This document shows positions 34,759-43,488 of a stretch of 64,000 nt of DNA, one piece after another. The notes beneath the pieces were generated by a model, which saw only the letters and a list, made by a program, of their open reading frames with translations, had not been told where the DNA came from and ran no database searches. Origin of the DNA: Solimonas sp. SE-A11 (GTDB lineage: Bacteria > Pseudomonadota > Gammaproteobacteria > Nevskiales > Nevskiaceae); the NCBI RefSeq assembly GCF_030345715.1, contig NZ_JAUASX010000006.1, forward strand, positions 124,001-188,000. Reading direction: 5' to 3'. Within the stretch, counting starts at the first letter, position 1; each line of letters starts with the position of its first letter. The translations under genes were made by a program, and so were the position numbers.

Positions 34759-36020
34759 ATGATCCTGCGCGGCCTGGCCTTGATCCTTGCCGCGACCCTT
34801 GCGGCCTGCGGCAGCGGCACCCACGAGTCCATCCAGGACGGCGTGGTCGCCGCCTGGCGGCGCCGAGCGACACCTTCAACAGCGTGATACCGGCGGGCGC
34901 GACCTTGCGGCAGTTCATCACCCCGCATGCCGGGGGCACTCGCCTGCGGCTGAAGCTCTCCAATCGCCTGGGGGCTCAGCCGGTAGAGTTGTCGCGGGTG
35001 ACGGTGGGATTGCGCGACCGTGGGCCGGCCTTGCATCCGGAGTCCTTGCGCACCCTCACGTTCGACGGCAAGCCAGCGATACGCCTCGCACCCGGCGAAA
35101 CCGTGACCAGCGATTTCGTCGATCTTGCCGTCCAGCCGTTCGACAAGCTCGGCATCAGCTTCACGGCCGCCTCGAACCTGCGAAACCTGCCCCGCCACTA
35201 CCAGGCGCTCGAGATTCCCTACCTGTCGCTTGCAGGCGATGCGGCATTCCTCCCGCTGCCACTGGAGCAGGCGAGCAACTGGTTCCTGGTCTCGGCCCTG
35301 GAAGTGCAAGGTGGCGCCGCGCGCCATACCGTCGTCGCGCTCGGCGATTCCCTGACCGATGGCTACGTTCCAGCGGCCCTGTGTGGGGGCATCCTCGGCT
35401 CACCCTTCGTCATCGGCCAGGATCAGCGCTACCCGGACTATCTGCAACGCCGGCTGTTCGCCGCCGGCCGCACCCAGTTGAGCGTGGTGAATGCGGGCAT
35501 TGCCGGCAATCGCGTGAATGCCGATGGCTTCAGCCCCGAACATGGGCCCGCCTTGCTTTCGCGCTTGCAGCAGGACGTTCTCGACCTGCCGAACGTGCGC
35601 ACGGTGATCCTGCTCCAAGGCATCAATGACCTTGGGCTGCAACTCGCGCCCAGCGCCGAGCCGCTGATCGCAGGCCTGTCTGCTGCGGTCAGCCAGCTCA
35701 AGGCCGGCGGGGTGCGCGTGGTACTGGGCACCATCACCCCGGGACGCGGCTTCTGCACCGGCCCCCTCAGTGCGCTCGACCCGCTGACACCCGGCGTCCT
35801 CAGCGGCAGTGCGGCGGTGGATGGAGCGCGCCAGCAAGTCAATCAATGGATACGCGGTGGAGCCAGTGGCGCGGATGCCGTGCTCGATGCGGACGCCTGC
35901 CTGCGTGATCCGCTCAACCCTTCCTATCTGGCCCGGGCCTATGACAGCGGAGATCACTTGCATCCCAATGTGTCGGGTTACGAGGCCTTGGCAGGCTGCG
36001 TCGCCCTGGAAGCCCTGTAG
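34759..36020 (+). pseudogene. SGNH/GDSL hydrolase lipoprotein broken by a one-base frameshift
   Basis: The first 33 codons from the ATG at 34759 encode a lipoprotein leader (MILRGLALILAATLAAC) ending in VVAAW. That frame then stops at 34885. The rest is in another frame: AAPSDTFNSVIPAGATLRQF and an intact SGNH hydrolase with GDSLTDGY, GIAGNRV, QGINDLG and SGDHLHPN. Loss of one G at about 34855-34860 (TGGCGGCG for TGGGCGGCG) would explain the break and restore a W-A-A-P-S-D junction typical of the family. The catalytic part alone is open from GTG 34884. It is either a recent pseudogene or a base-call error. Confidence 0.8.
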
Positions 36021-36247
36021 TTGAACCGGACCATGCAGGAGAGCATTGGCAATGCGCAGCCTCGCCGATCCTCGTCAGGGCACTGCAACTCGCCTGCGCA
36101 AGAACCGATCAGCAGGCCAATAAGGCCTGTTCAGCAGATACAAGGGCGGGACCAAAAGTAGGCGCCTCTAGGCGAAGTGAAGCGCATCCCGCCTTGCGCA
36201 GGCTGATGCGTCCTGCTGACGAGAGGCGTGCCACCGGAGGACAGCGC

Positions 36248-36622
36248 TCAGCTCTTGATCGCCACCCGCACCAGGCAAGCCCAGCCCACCAGGAACAGCA
36301 GCCCGCCGAAGGGCGTCACTGCACCCAGCACCCGCACCCCGCTCAGGGCTAAGGCGTACAGGCTGCCCGAGAACAGCAGCACGCCGAGCGCGAAGCAGAC
36401 GCCCGCGGTCGTCAGCGCGCCGGACGGTTGCAGTTGCCGCGCCAGCAGGCCCACGGCCAGCAGCGCCAGCGCGTGGTAGAAGTGGTATTCCACGCCGGTC
36501 TTCCACACCGCCAGCAGGTCGGGCGTGAGCTTGGCCTTAAGGGCATGGGCACCGAAGGCGCCGAGTGCCACGGCGAGGAAGCCATACGAGGCGCCAAGCG
36601 CCAGCCAGAGTTTCGAGATCAT
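36248..36622 (-). CDS. DUF423 membrane protein
   Basis: A 124-residue protein with four hydrophobic helices, of the DUF423 (YgdD-like) family. KLWLALGASYGFLAVALGAFGAHALK at the N-terminus and GVRVLGAVTPFGGLLFLVGW near the end are typical. Function unknown. Its ATG overlaps the stop of the dehydrogenase gene upstream by four bases. The 227 bases between its stop and the GDSL gene hold no gene I can see. Confidence 0.88.
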   Translation of the reverse strand: MISKLWLALGASYGFLAVALGAFGAHALKAKLTPDLLAVWKTGVEYHFYHALALLAVGLLARQLQPSGALTTAGVCFALGVLLFSGSLYALALSGVRVLGAVTPFGGLLFLVGWACLVRVAIKS

Positions 36623-37803
36623 TCCGTGGACTCCACCACGCGGAACTGCATGCCGGCCTTCTGCAGCCGGCGGATCAGGGAATCGCCCATCGCGATGGCG
36701 GGGGTAACCACGCCGGCGCTCCTGGGCAGCTTGTCGAAGGCCAGGCACAGCGCCGACTCCGCCAGCATCTTGCTGGTCTCGCCATAGCCCGGGTCGCCGC
36801 CGGCCACTTCGCAGCGCACGCGGTGCTGGCCGCTGCGGCCGAGGAAGGTCACTCGGAACCAGCCGCGGGCGCGCTGCTCCTCGCTGGGTCCTTCGCCGGG
36901 GTGGCGCAGGGCCAGCAGCTTCTTGCGCGTGAACGGGATCTGCGCACCGGCCACGATCGCGGCCACGCCACCGACCAGCTTGGCCACGCCGCTGAACTCG
37001 CGCACCTGCAGGTAATGCCCGTAACGGAAGTCCGGCCCGTAGCGCTCCAGCCCCACGGCGGAGCGGCGCACCACCTGCGGGTCGATCGTCGGCATCGGCA
37101 GCACCCAGGTGCCCAGCGTCTCGTGGAAGCGCACACGGGGCCGCAGCGAACCGATGCGCCGGTCGAGCGGGAACTGCTCGCGGCGGCGGCGCTGCGCCTT
37201 GGCATCCAGGGTCTGGCGCACGCGCGAGAAGGCGGCAACGGCGGAGTGCAGCGTGCCGCCGGAGAACTGCCCGCCGGCGCGTACGAAGGCCTCGATGCGG
37301 ATCGGCGATTCCTCCGGCAGCTGCTGCACGGTGAAGTACACGCCGAGATCGTGGGGAATGCTGTCGAAGCCGCAGCTGTTGACGATGCGTGCGCCCGTCT
37401 TGCGCGCTTGCTCGTGGTAGGCCAGCCACATGCGGTCCACGAACTCGGGCTCGCCGGTGAGATCGACGTAGTCGGTGCCGGCGGCGGCGCAGGCCGCCAG
37501 CAGCGGCTCGCCGTAGCGGATGTAGGGGCCGACCGTGGTGATCACCACCTTGGCGGATTCGGCGACACGCTGCAGGCTGTCGCTGTCATCCACCTCGGCG
37601 GACAACAGCGGCAGCTGCGCGCAACCGGGGTTGATCTCCGCCAGCCGCTGGCGCACCGCTTCCAGCTTCTGCGGATTGCGACCGGCCAGCGCCCAGCGTA
37701 GCTTGGCCCCGCCGTGCGCGGCGAGGTATTCCGCGGTCAGCCCGCCGGTAAAGCCGGTGGCGCCGAACAGCACGATGTCATACAGACGCTTCTTCGCCGC
37801 CAT
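36619..37803 (-). CDS. saccharopine-dehydrogenase-like oxidoreductase
   Basis: A 394-residue protein of the saccharopine dehydrogenase-like family, which includes trans-acting enoyl reductases. Rossmann motif VLFGATGFTGGLTAEYLA lies at about residue 11, then the conserved VVITTVGPYIRYGEPLLAACAAAGTDYVDLTGEPEFVDRM near 90-135 and SCGFDSIPHDLGVY near 160. The substrate is not known. It is translationally coupled to the DUF423 gene. Confidence 0.87.
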   Translation of the reverse strand: MAAKKRLYDIVLFGATGFTGGLTAEYLAAHGGAKLRWALAGRNPQKLEAVRQRLAEINPGCAQLPLLSAEVDDSDSLQRVAESAKVVITTVGPYIRYGEPLLAACAAAGTDYVDLTGEPEFVDRMWLAYHEQARKTGARIVNSCGFDSIPHDLGVYFTVQQLPEESPIRIEAFVRAGGQFSGGTLHSAVAAFSRVRQTLDAKAQRRRREQFPLDRRIGSLRPRVRFHETLGTWVLPMPTIDPQVVRRSAVGLERYGPDFRYGHYLQVREFSGVAKLVGGVAAIVAGAQIPFTRKKLLALRHPGEGPSEEQRARGWFRVTFLGRSGQHRVRCEVAGGDPGYGETSKMLAESALCLAFDKLPRSAGVVTPAIAMGDSLIRRLQKAGMQFRVVESTE

Positions 37804-37826
37804 GTGCCCTCCTCCGGCCTGCTTGC

Positions 37827-38267
37827 TCAGGGCTGCACCGCATTGAACTCGGCGCGGATCTGCTCCACGCGCTCGCGGTTGTTGTCGAAGTCGTAGTAGC
37901 CGGCGCGGCTGGAGCTGCGCACGTGCACCACCGGGTCGCGGCGCGGGAACTGCAGTTCCAGGTCGTCGCGGTAGCGCATCACCGGGCTGGTGAACTCGAC
38001 ATGGATGTAGTCCTCGGTCTGCAGCGCGATCCTGGTGCCGGGCATGGCCGTGATGATGCGCAGCAACGCCAGGCGCGCGGACTCGCGCGAGCCTTCGTAG
38101 GCGATGGGCTCGATGCGGTAGTCCGGATCGCGTGACAGCGAGGACACGCAGCGCGCGGCCTGGCAGGGTGCCAGTTCGCCATCGACACTGGCCAGTTGCG
38201 GCTTGCCGCCGCAGGCCGACAACAGCACACAAAGGCTAATCGAAGCCGCGACCACCGTTCTCGACAT
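37827..38267 (-). CDS. DUF1499-like lipoprotein
   Basis: A 146-residue predicted lipoprotein (SISLCVLLSAC, Cys19) with the DUF1499 pattern: CVSSLSRDPDYRIEPIAYEGSRESARLALLRII and LQTEDYIHVEFTSPVMRYRDDLELQF. Function unknown. The start at 38267 is chosen because GGGAG lies eight to nine bases upstream; an in-frame ATG at 38282 has its GGAGG touching the start codon. The gene overlaps the end of the DUF2845 gene by 32 bases. Confidence 0.82.
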   Translation of the reverse strand: MSRTVVAASISLCVLLSACGGKPQLASVDGELAPCQAARCVSSLSRDPDYRIEPIAYEGSRESARLALLRIITAMPGTRIALQTEDYIHVEFTSPVMRYRDDLELQFPRRDPVVHVRSSSRAGYYDFDNNRERVEQIRAEFNAVQP

Positions 38268-38802
38268 CGACGATTCTCCCATCCTCCAGCGTGAGGATAC
38301 GCATCAGGTAACGTGAGCCGAAATTGTAAACCCATTCCTCGCGGTAGACGGCCTCGTAGGCATGGCGATACGCGGGTGGCAGCGGGCGTCCGCGCGGCCC
38401 CAGCGGCCGCAGCAGCCCGAAGCTCTTGCGCGTCAGCGGCTCGCCGCAGCGGGTCAGCAGGCGGAACTTGCTCAGGCCCGGCACCAGCGCACCGGAATCG
38501 CAGCGCCGGTTGGCGGGCTCGTAAAAGCCATAGCCGTCGGAGTCGATCCCGACGATGCGACCGTTGCGCAGCCGCAGCACCCGCAGCAGCTGGTGCGGCC
38601 CGAAGTTGTAGGTCCATTCCTCGGTGTCAGCCAGGATGTTGCCGCCGGGCTGGGCCTGGCCCCAGGCATCGCGGAAGGCCGGCTCGCCGCAGGCGGCCAG
38701 CAGATCGGCGGCGCGGTCGCCCTCCGACACCAGGCGCGAGCCGCAGCGCAGGCTGCCGGCCGCCCCGGCCGGGCTGGCCCAGACGAACAGGGACGCCAGC
38801 AA
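38236..38802 (-). CDS. DUF2845 exported protein with damaged 5' end
   Basis: A protein with two DUF2845 repeats (EEWTYNFGPHQLLRVLRLRNGRIVGID and EEWVYNFGSRYLMRILTLEDGRIVDVE). Function unknown. No ATG fits. A GTG at 38838 with GGAGG eight bases upstream reads Val-Lys-Ser and then a TGA (38829-38827). The six-base AAGTCT occurs on both sides of that stop, 15 bases apart. Without one 15-base unit the frame would read M-K-S-I-A-C-L-L-L-A-S-L-F-V-W, a good signal peptide. As it stands only a weak TTG at 38802 remains. Confidence 0.65.
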   Translation of the reverse strand: MLASLFVWASPAGAAGSLRCGSRLVSEGDRAADLLAACGEPAFRDAWGQAQPGGNILADTEEWTYNFGPHQLLRVLRLRNGRIVGIDSDGYGFYEPANRRCDSGALVPGLSKFRLLTRCGEPLTRKSFGLLRPLGPRGRPLPPAYRHAYEAVYREEWVYNFGSRYLMRILTLEDGRIVDVENGGRGFD

Positions 38803-38894
38803 CAGGCAGGCGATAGACTTGGTGGCTCAAGACTTCACGGCCTGAACCTCCGTGGTTCTCATCTGTCATTAGACCGCATCCCTCCGGACCCCGC

Positions 38895-40976
38895 ATGAAC
38901 ATCCGCCGCCTCGCCGCCGCCTGCCTGCTCGCCCTGGGCCCCGCCGCCGCATTCGCCGCGCCGGTGCAGGCCGACCACGTGGTGGCGGACCTGGTCGCCG
39001 AAAACCAGGGCCTGCAGCCCGGCGGTGTCGCGAACCGCGTGGCCCTGCGCCTGCAGCCGGACAAGGGCTGGCATGTCTACTGGCTGAATCCCGGCGACTC
39101 CGGCATCCCCACCAGCCTGCAGTGGACCCTGCCGGCCGGCGTCGAGGCCGGCCCCATCGAATGGCCGTATCCGCACGCCCACTCGCTGGGTGACCTCACC
39201 AACTACGGCTACGGCGAAGAAACCCTGCACCTGGTGCCGATGAAGCTGGGCGACGCCTGGACGCCCGGCCAGCAGGTCACGCTGCAGGCCGAGGCCAAGT
39301 GGCTGGTGTGCAAGGACGTCTGCATCCCCGGCAAGGCGGCGCTGAGTCTCACGTTGCCGGTGCAGGCCAGCCCGCAGCCGGACCCGGCCTGGGCCGCCGC
39401 CTTCGCCAAGGCCCGCGCCGAGCTGCCGCAGCCCACGCCGGGCTGGCAGGCGCGCTTCGCCGTGGCCAACGGCAGCGTCACGCTGGGCATCGACGGCATG
39501 CCGGCGCACGCCGACCGCGTCGAATTCTTCCCCGAGCCCAATGACCTGGTGAACCACGCCGCGCCGCAGCGCATCGACGCCGACGGCAGCGGCAGCCTGC
39601 GGCTGAGCCAGGGGCTGTCGAGCTATTTCGTCGAGGCACCAGCGGAACTGCGCGGCGTGCTGGTGCTGCACGAGGGCGGCGAGGTCCGCGCCTACCAGCT
39701 GCAGGCCGTGCCCGGCGCGGTGGCGGCGGTGCCGGAAGCGGCCAAGCCGGCCGTAGACCCGGGCAAGGAATCCACCGCACCCACCACCCCGCCGTCGATG
39801 CTGCTGGTGCTGGCCTCGGCGCTGCTCGGCGGCCTGATCCTCAACCTGATGCCCTGCGTGTTCCCGGTGCTGTCGCTCAAGGCGCTGTCGCTGATGCAGT
39901 CGCGCGGGCAGAGCAACGGCGAGGCCCGGCGGCAAGCGCTGGCCTATACCGCTGGCGTGATCGTGTCGTTCCTGGCGGTCGCCGGGCTGCTGCTGGCCCT
40001 GCGCGCGGGCGGCAAGGCCATCGGCTGGGGCTTCCAGCTGCAGTCCCCCGCCTTCATCGGCCTGCTGACCTACCTGCTGCTGGCCCTGGGCCTGTCGCTG
40101 TCCGGCGCGGTGAACTTCGGCACGCGCTGGATGGGCGTGGGCCAGGGCCTCACGCAGAAGTCCGGCAGCGCCGGCGCCTTCTTCACCGGCGTGCTCGCCG
40201 TGGTGGTGGCCAGCCCCTGCACCGTACCGTTCATGGGCTCGGCGGTGGGCTACGCGATGACGCAGGGCGGCGCCGTGACGCTGCTGGTGTTCGCCGCGCT
40301 GGGCCTGGGCCTGGCGTTGCCCTTCCTGCTGTTGGGCTTCTTCCCGCGGCTGGCCGCCTGGCTGCCGCGCCCGGGCGCCTGGATGGAAACCTTCAAGCAG
40401 GCCATGGCCTTCCCGCTGTACCTGACGGTGGCCTGGCTGCTGTGGGTGCTGGCGCGCCAGGCGGGCGCCAATGCCGTGGGCCTGGTGATGCTCGGCATGG
40501 TGCTGGTGGCCTTCGCGATCTGGCTGTGGTCGCGCCGCGGCGCGATCGCCACCGTGCTCAAGCTCGGCGCGCTGGCCCTGGCCGCCTGGCTGCTGTGGCT
40601 GCCGGCGATGGAGCCGGGCCCGGCAACCCAGGCCAGCGTCGGCAGCGCGGAAGTGTGGTCAGAGGAGAAGGTGGCCGAACTGCGCGCCCAGGGCCAGACC
40701 ATCTTCGTGGATTTCACCGCCGACTGGTGCCTGACCTGCAAGGTCAACGAGCGCGTCGCGCTCAAGACTGAGGCCGTACAGAAAGCCTTCCGCGAACGCG
40801 GCGTCGCCTTCCTGGTGGCCGACTGGACCCGCAACGATCCCGCCATCACTCGCGTGCTGGAACAGCATCAACGGCCCGGCGTGCCGCTGTACCTGGTCTA
40901 CGTCAACGGCGGCGAGCCCAAGCTGCTGCCGCAGGTGCTGACGCCGCAGATCGTGATCGATTCTCTCGACCCCTGA
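38895..40976 (+). CDS. DsbD/ScsB-like thiol-disulfide transporter
   Basis: A 693-residue exported and membrane-bound thiol relay. Signal peptide 1-21; N-terminal periplasmic domain (about 22-290) with the pair WLVCKDVCIPGKA near 135; eight TM helices (about 300-580) with the membrane cysteines in NLMPCVFPVLSLK and VVASPCTVPFMG; and a C-terminal periplasmic thioredoxin domain with DWCLTCK (about 615). It carries reducing power from cytosolic thioredoxin to periplasmic partners. The redoxin just downstream is a likely client. Confidence 0.9.
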   Translation: MNIRRLAAACLLALGPAAAFAAPVQADHVVADLVAENQGLQPGGVANRVALRLQPDKGWHVYWLNPGDSGIPTSLQWTLPAGVEAGPIEWPYPHAHSLGDLTNYGYGEETLHLVPMKLGDAWTPGQQVTLQAEAKWLVCKDVCIPGKAALSLTLPVQASPQPDPAWAAAFAKARAELPQPTPGWQARFAVANGSVTLGIDGMPAHADRVEFFPEPNDLVNHAAPQRIDADGSGSLRLSQGLSSYFVEAPAELRGVLVLHEGGEVRAYQLQAVPGAVAAVPEAAKPAVDPGKESTAPTTPPSMLLVLASALLGGLILNLMPCVFPVLSLKALSLMQSRGQSNGEARRQALAYTAGVIVSFLAVAGLLLALRAGGKAIGWGFQLQSPAFIGLLTYLLLALGLSLSGAVNFGTRWMGVGQGLTQKSGSAGAFFTGVLAVVVASPCTVPFMGSAVGYAMTQGGAVTLLVFAALGLGLALPFLLLGFFPRLAAWLPRPGAWMETFKQAMAFPLYLTVAWLLWVLARQAGANAVGLVMLGMVLVAFAIWLWSRRGAIATVLKLGALALAAWLLWLPAMEPGPATQASVGSAEVWSEEKVAELRAQGQTIFVDFTADWCLTCKVNERVALKTEAVQKAFRERGVAFLVADWTRNDPAITRVLEQHQRPGVPLYLVYVNGGEPKLLPQVLTPQIVIDSLDP

Positions 40977-41004
40977 ACAACCTCACTGAACCATGGAGCC
41001 CCCG

Positions 41005-41601
41005 ATGCGCATGATGAAGATGCTGGTCCTCGCCGCCGCCCTCGGCGTCACCGCCGCCCAGGCCGCGCCGAAGGTCGGCGAACCCGCCCCGGCGTTCTCC
41101 GCCACCGACAGCAACGGCAAGACCGTGCAGCTCTCCGACTACCGCGGCAAGTTCGTGGTGCTGGAATGGAGCAATGCCGAGTGCCCCTTCGTGCAGAAGC
41201 ACTACGCCGGCAACATGCAGGCCCTGCAGAAGGAAGAGACCGCCAAGGGCGTCGCCTGGCTGACGGTGATCTCCTCGGCACCGGGCAAGCAGGGTCATGT
41301 CGACGGCAAGCAGGCCAACGCCCTGACCCAGGAGCGCGGCGCGGCTCCGACCGCGGTACTGCTGGACCCCAGCGGCAAGATCGGCCACGCCTACGACGCC
41401 AAGACCACGCCGCACATGTTCGTGATCGATCCCAAGGGCACGCTGGTCTACATGGGCGGCATCGACAGCATCGCCAGCGCCGACGCCGAGGACATCCCCG
41501 ATGCCAAGCCCTACGTGAGGCTGGCGCTGGCCGAGGCCCTGGCCGGCAAGCCGGTGACCGAGGCCGTGACCAAGCCCTACGGCTGCGGAATCAAATACTG
41601 A
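41005..41601 (+). CDS. exported redoxin (AhpC/TSA thioredoxin-like)
   Basis: A 198-residue protein with a signal peptide (MRMMKMLVLAAALGVTAAQA) and a thioredoxin-like fold: GEPAPAFSATDSNGKTVQLSDYRGKFVVLEWSNAECPFVQKHY. Only one Cys sits at the active-site turn; the last Cys, in YGCGIKY, may pair with it. The ATG at 41005 has GGAG seven bases upstream, better than the ATG at 40993. It lies 28 bases after the DsbD-like gene, so it probably forms a periplasmic redox pair with it. Confidence 0.87.
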   Translation: MRMMKMLVLAAALGVTAAQAAPKVGEPAPAFSATDSNGKTVQLSDYRGKFVVLEWSNAECPFVQKHYAGNMQALQKEETAKGVAWLTVISSAPGKQGHVDGKQANALTQERGAAPTAVLLDPSGKIGHAYDAKTTPHMFVIDPKGTLVYMGGIDSIASADAEDIPDAKPYVRLALAEALAGKPVTEAVTKPYGCGIKY

Positions 41602-41634
41602 GAGGATGCGAATAAACCTGGCAGGCATCCCGAT

Positions 41635-41688
41635 CTTGCATCTCCGGTACTCGCCGTACCCCAGTACGTCTCCGTTTCTCGATGCAAG
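41635..41688. repeat. 54-bp nested inverted repeat
   Basis: CTTGCATC (41635-41642) pairs with GATGCAAG (41681-41688), enclosing GGTAC-TCGCC-GTACC (41646-41660). It lies between the redoxin and cyclase genes, which converge, and may act as a transcript end; there is no T run. Confidence 0.6.
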
Positions 41689-41712
41689 CTCAGGGCGCCT
41701 GCTACGGTTTCT

Positions 41713-43086
41713 TCACACCCGCCCGGCCGGCAACGCCTCTGGCGTTGAATTCGCTTCCTGAAGCACGGCAAGCTCCGCGTTGCGCGCCGCGTCCAGCATC
41801 AGGCTGAAATTACGCACCGGCTCGGCATAGCCCTTCACCGTCATCGGTGCGCGCTCCTTCAGGCCCACCTCGCCCGCCAGCTCCACGGTGCGCTCGGCCA
41901 CCAGGATCTCGGCGTGCAGCGCCTGGTCGCAGAGGCGCGAGGCCAGGTTCACGGTGGAACCCACTGCCGTGTATTCCAGGCGCGAGTGGGTGCCGATGAT
42001 GCCCAGCGTGACCACGCCGCTGGCCACGCCCACGCCGATGCCCAACGGCGCCGTCCCGGTACCCCATTCCGCCGTCAGCGGCACGGTCACGCTGCGGATG
42101 CGGCGCGCCAGCTCGATGCCGCAGCGGGCGTGGAAGGTGATCGGCAGCGGCGCGCCGACCAGGATCAGGATGCCGTCGCCGGCATAGTCCTTGATCGTGG
42201 CGCCGAAGTCCGCCACCGCCTTGCCCACCGCCTCGTAATACTCGCGCAGCACCTGCAGCACCCGCCCGGAGGGCTGTTCGGCGGCGAAGGTGGTGAAGCC
42301 GCGCAGGTCGCAGCAAACCACCGTGATCTCCATGTAATTCTCGCGCATCGCGCGATCCAGGCCACGCTCGGCCACCAGCTGCGCCACCTGCGGCGACAGG
42401 AAGCGCGACAGGAACTGGCCGCGCCGGCCCTGGTGCACGTGGTACTGCACCGCGCCCACCAGGAAGATGACCTCGCCCAGCACGGTGGAGATCGCCGCCT
42501 GGTGCAAGGGCAGCAGGAAGCCGGCGAGCAGGAAGGGCACCGCCACCGCCAGCGCCAGCACGCGTACGCGCTCGGCGCGGTCCGGCCGGCGATTCAGCAC
42601 CAGGATGATGCCCACCAGGCCCGCCAGCACCGACACCGCCACCGGCGTGAAGAACAGCCAGAAGCCGCCGGTGAGCAGCGACTCCGGATGGTTGAAGACG
42701 CGCAGGAAGCTGGTGATACGCACCTGGGGCAGCCAGACCGATAGCAGGCCGTAGATCAGCGCCGCCGCCTGGCCCAGGCGCAGCACGCGATCGCCGAAGG
42801 CGACGTTGACCTCCGGTGCCGCCGGGATCGTGCGGCGTACGCGCAGGATCCACTCCAGGATCGACATGATCGCCAGCGACTCCGGCAGCGCCAGCCAGCC
42901 CGACCACGAGGGCGCGCTGGCGGGATCGCCGATGTAGCGCACGTTGAGATAGATGCTGATGCCGATCAGGCCAAGGCCCGCGCCGAGCGCACGCGAAGTG
43001 GCAGAGCGCCGGTCGGCGGAGACGAAGGCCAGGCCCATGCCGAGGGCAACGATCGAAACCAGGATGTGAGGGGTGAAATCGCTCAT
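41713..43086 (-). CDS. membrane-bound class III adenylate/guanylate cyclase
   Basis: A 457-residue protein. Seven or so hydrophobic helices (about 5-25, 32-50, 85-105, 120-145, 150-170, 180-200 and 205-225) come before a class III cyclase catalytic domain (about 250-430). The domain contains VVCCDLRGFTTFAAE (first metal Asp), KDYAGDGILILVGAP (second metal Asp) and GIGVASGVVTLGIIGTHSRLEYTAVGSTVNLASRL. LEYTAVGSTVN is the substrate/transition-state region, and ATP use is the usual reading. The ATG at 43086 is used. It is the only cyclic-nucleotide maker in the window, four kilobases from a protein with two cyclic-nucleotide-binding domains. Confidence 0.9.
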   Translation of the reverse strand: MSDFTPHILVSIVALGMGLAFVSADRRSATSRALGAGLGLIGISIYLNVRYIGDPASAPSWSGWLALPESLAIMSILEWILRVRRTIPAAPEVNVAFGDRVLRLGQAAALIYGLLSVWLPQVRITSFLRVFNHPESLLTGGFWLFFTPVAVSVLAGLVGIILVLNRRPDRAERVRVLALAVAVPFLLAGFLLPLHQAAISTVLGEVIFLVGAVQYHVHQGRRGQFLSRFLSPQVAQLVAERGLDRAMRENYMEITVVCCDLRGFTTFAAEQPSGRVLQVLREYYEAVGKAVADFGATIKDYAGDGILILVGAPLPITFHARCGIELARRIRSVTVPLTAEWGTGTAPLGIGVGVASGVVTLGIIGTHSRLEYTAVGSTVNLASRLCDQALHAEILVAERTVELAGEVGLKERAPMTVKGYAEPVRNFSLMLDAARNAELAVLQEANSTPEALPAGRV

Positions 43087-43216
43087 CAAGTCCGGAGCAA
43101 GGCGACGATCGGGGGATGGTTGGGGGCCCGGGGCGCCATTATGGGGGCGCCCGCTGCCTCCCCGTGTGCCGCAGCGCACTCCCCGGAGCCCGGCTATCGG
43201 CGCTGGCCAGGAGAGC

Positions 43217-43241
43217 GTTTTGCACTTATTTGGTGCAAAAC
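43217..43241. promoter_or_regulatory. NtrC-like dyad operator
   Basis: GTTTTGCAC and GTGCAAAAC are perfect 9-bp arms around TTATTTG. The core TGCACTTATTTGGTGCA matches the enterobacterial NtrC consensus TGCACY-N4-TGGTGCA at every fixed base. It lies about 130 bases upstream of the cyclase start and 250 upstream of the AbiEi-type gene. No convincing sigma-54 promoter is seen beside it; CTGGCAGGCGCTGCGG at 43263 has wrong spacing. Confidence 0.55.
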
Positions 43242-43409
43242 CTCCATCCCAGACCCCCCAAAGCCTGGCAGGCGCTGCGGAACTCCTTGATAGTCACGGG
43301 AAATACTTTTTACCGGTTATTTTTTGACCACTTGGGTTAGGAGAGATTTTTTTATTATTGACGGGTACTTGACAAGGGTTGTTGATGTTCAGCGTAAAGA
43401 ATTTTTCGC

Positions 43410-43453
43410 TTGCAATCCTTTCGCACATGTTCTTAAATGTTTACACATTTGAG
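43410..43453 (+). promoter_or_regulatory. promoter with overlapping dyad operator of the AbiEi-type gene
   Basis: TTGCAA (43410-43415), 17 bases, then TTAAAT (43433-43438) form a fair sigma-70 promoter. Overlapping the minus-10 box is the inverted repeat CTTAAATGT-TTAC-ACATTTGAG (43432-43453), nine-base arms with one mismatch. The ATG follows 35 bases later. AbiEi antitoxins are known to repress their own promoter by binding inverted repeats, so autoregulation is likely. Confidence 0.55.
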
Positions 43454-43488
43454 AAATTCAGCCCGATACTCACGAATCCTCCGCACCG

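Larger units (their letters stand above)
43087..43488. other. 402-base intergenic island, AT-rich on its right half
   Basis: A spacer between the cyclase and the AbiEi-type gene. The left part is GC-rich like the surroundings and holds a perfect dyad at 43217-43241. From about 43280 to 43460 it becomes strikingly AT-rich, with runs such as ATTTTTTTATTATTGA. No frame longer than about 80 codons looks real. The change of composition suggests acquired DNA carrying the antitoxin gene's control region. Confidence 0.7.

Noticed and set aside
36021-36247. A possible small gene between the GDSL pseudogene and the DUF423 gene
   Set aside because: No frame with a ribosome site or sensible composition; only a faint resemblance to the REP-like repeats.
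38236-38267. The DUF1499 and DUF2845 overlap as a sign of a wrong start
   Set aside because: The start at 38267 has the best ribosome site; short overlaps are common among the coupled genes of this window.
40993-41004. The earlier ATG at 40993 as the redoxin start
   Set aside because: No ribosome site, and it would place Glu-Pro-Pro before a well-formed signal peptide that begins at 41005.
43255-43280. A sigma-54 promoter (CTGGCAGGCGCTGCGG) next to the NtrC-like dyad
   Set aside because: The GG and GC elements are two bases too close for a functional minus-24/minus-12 pair.
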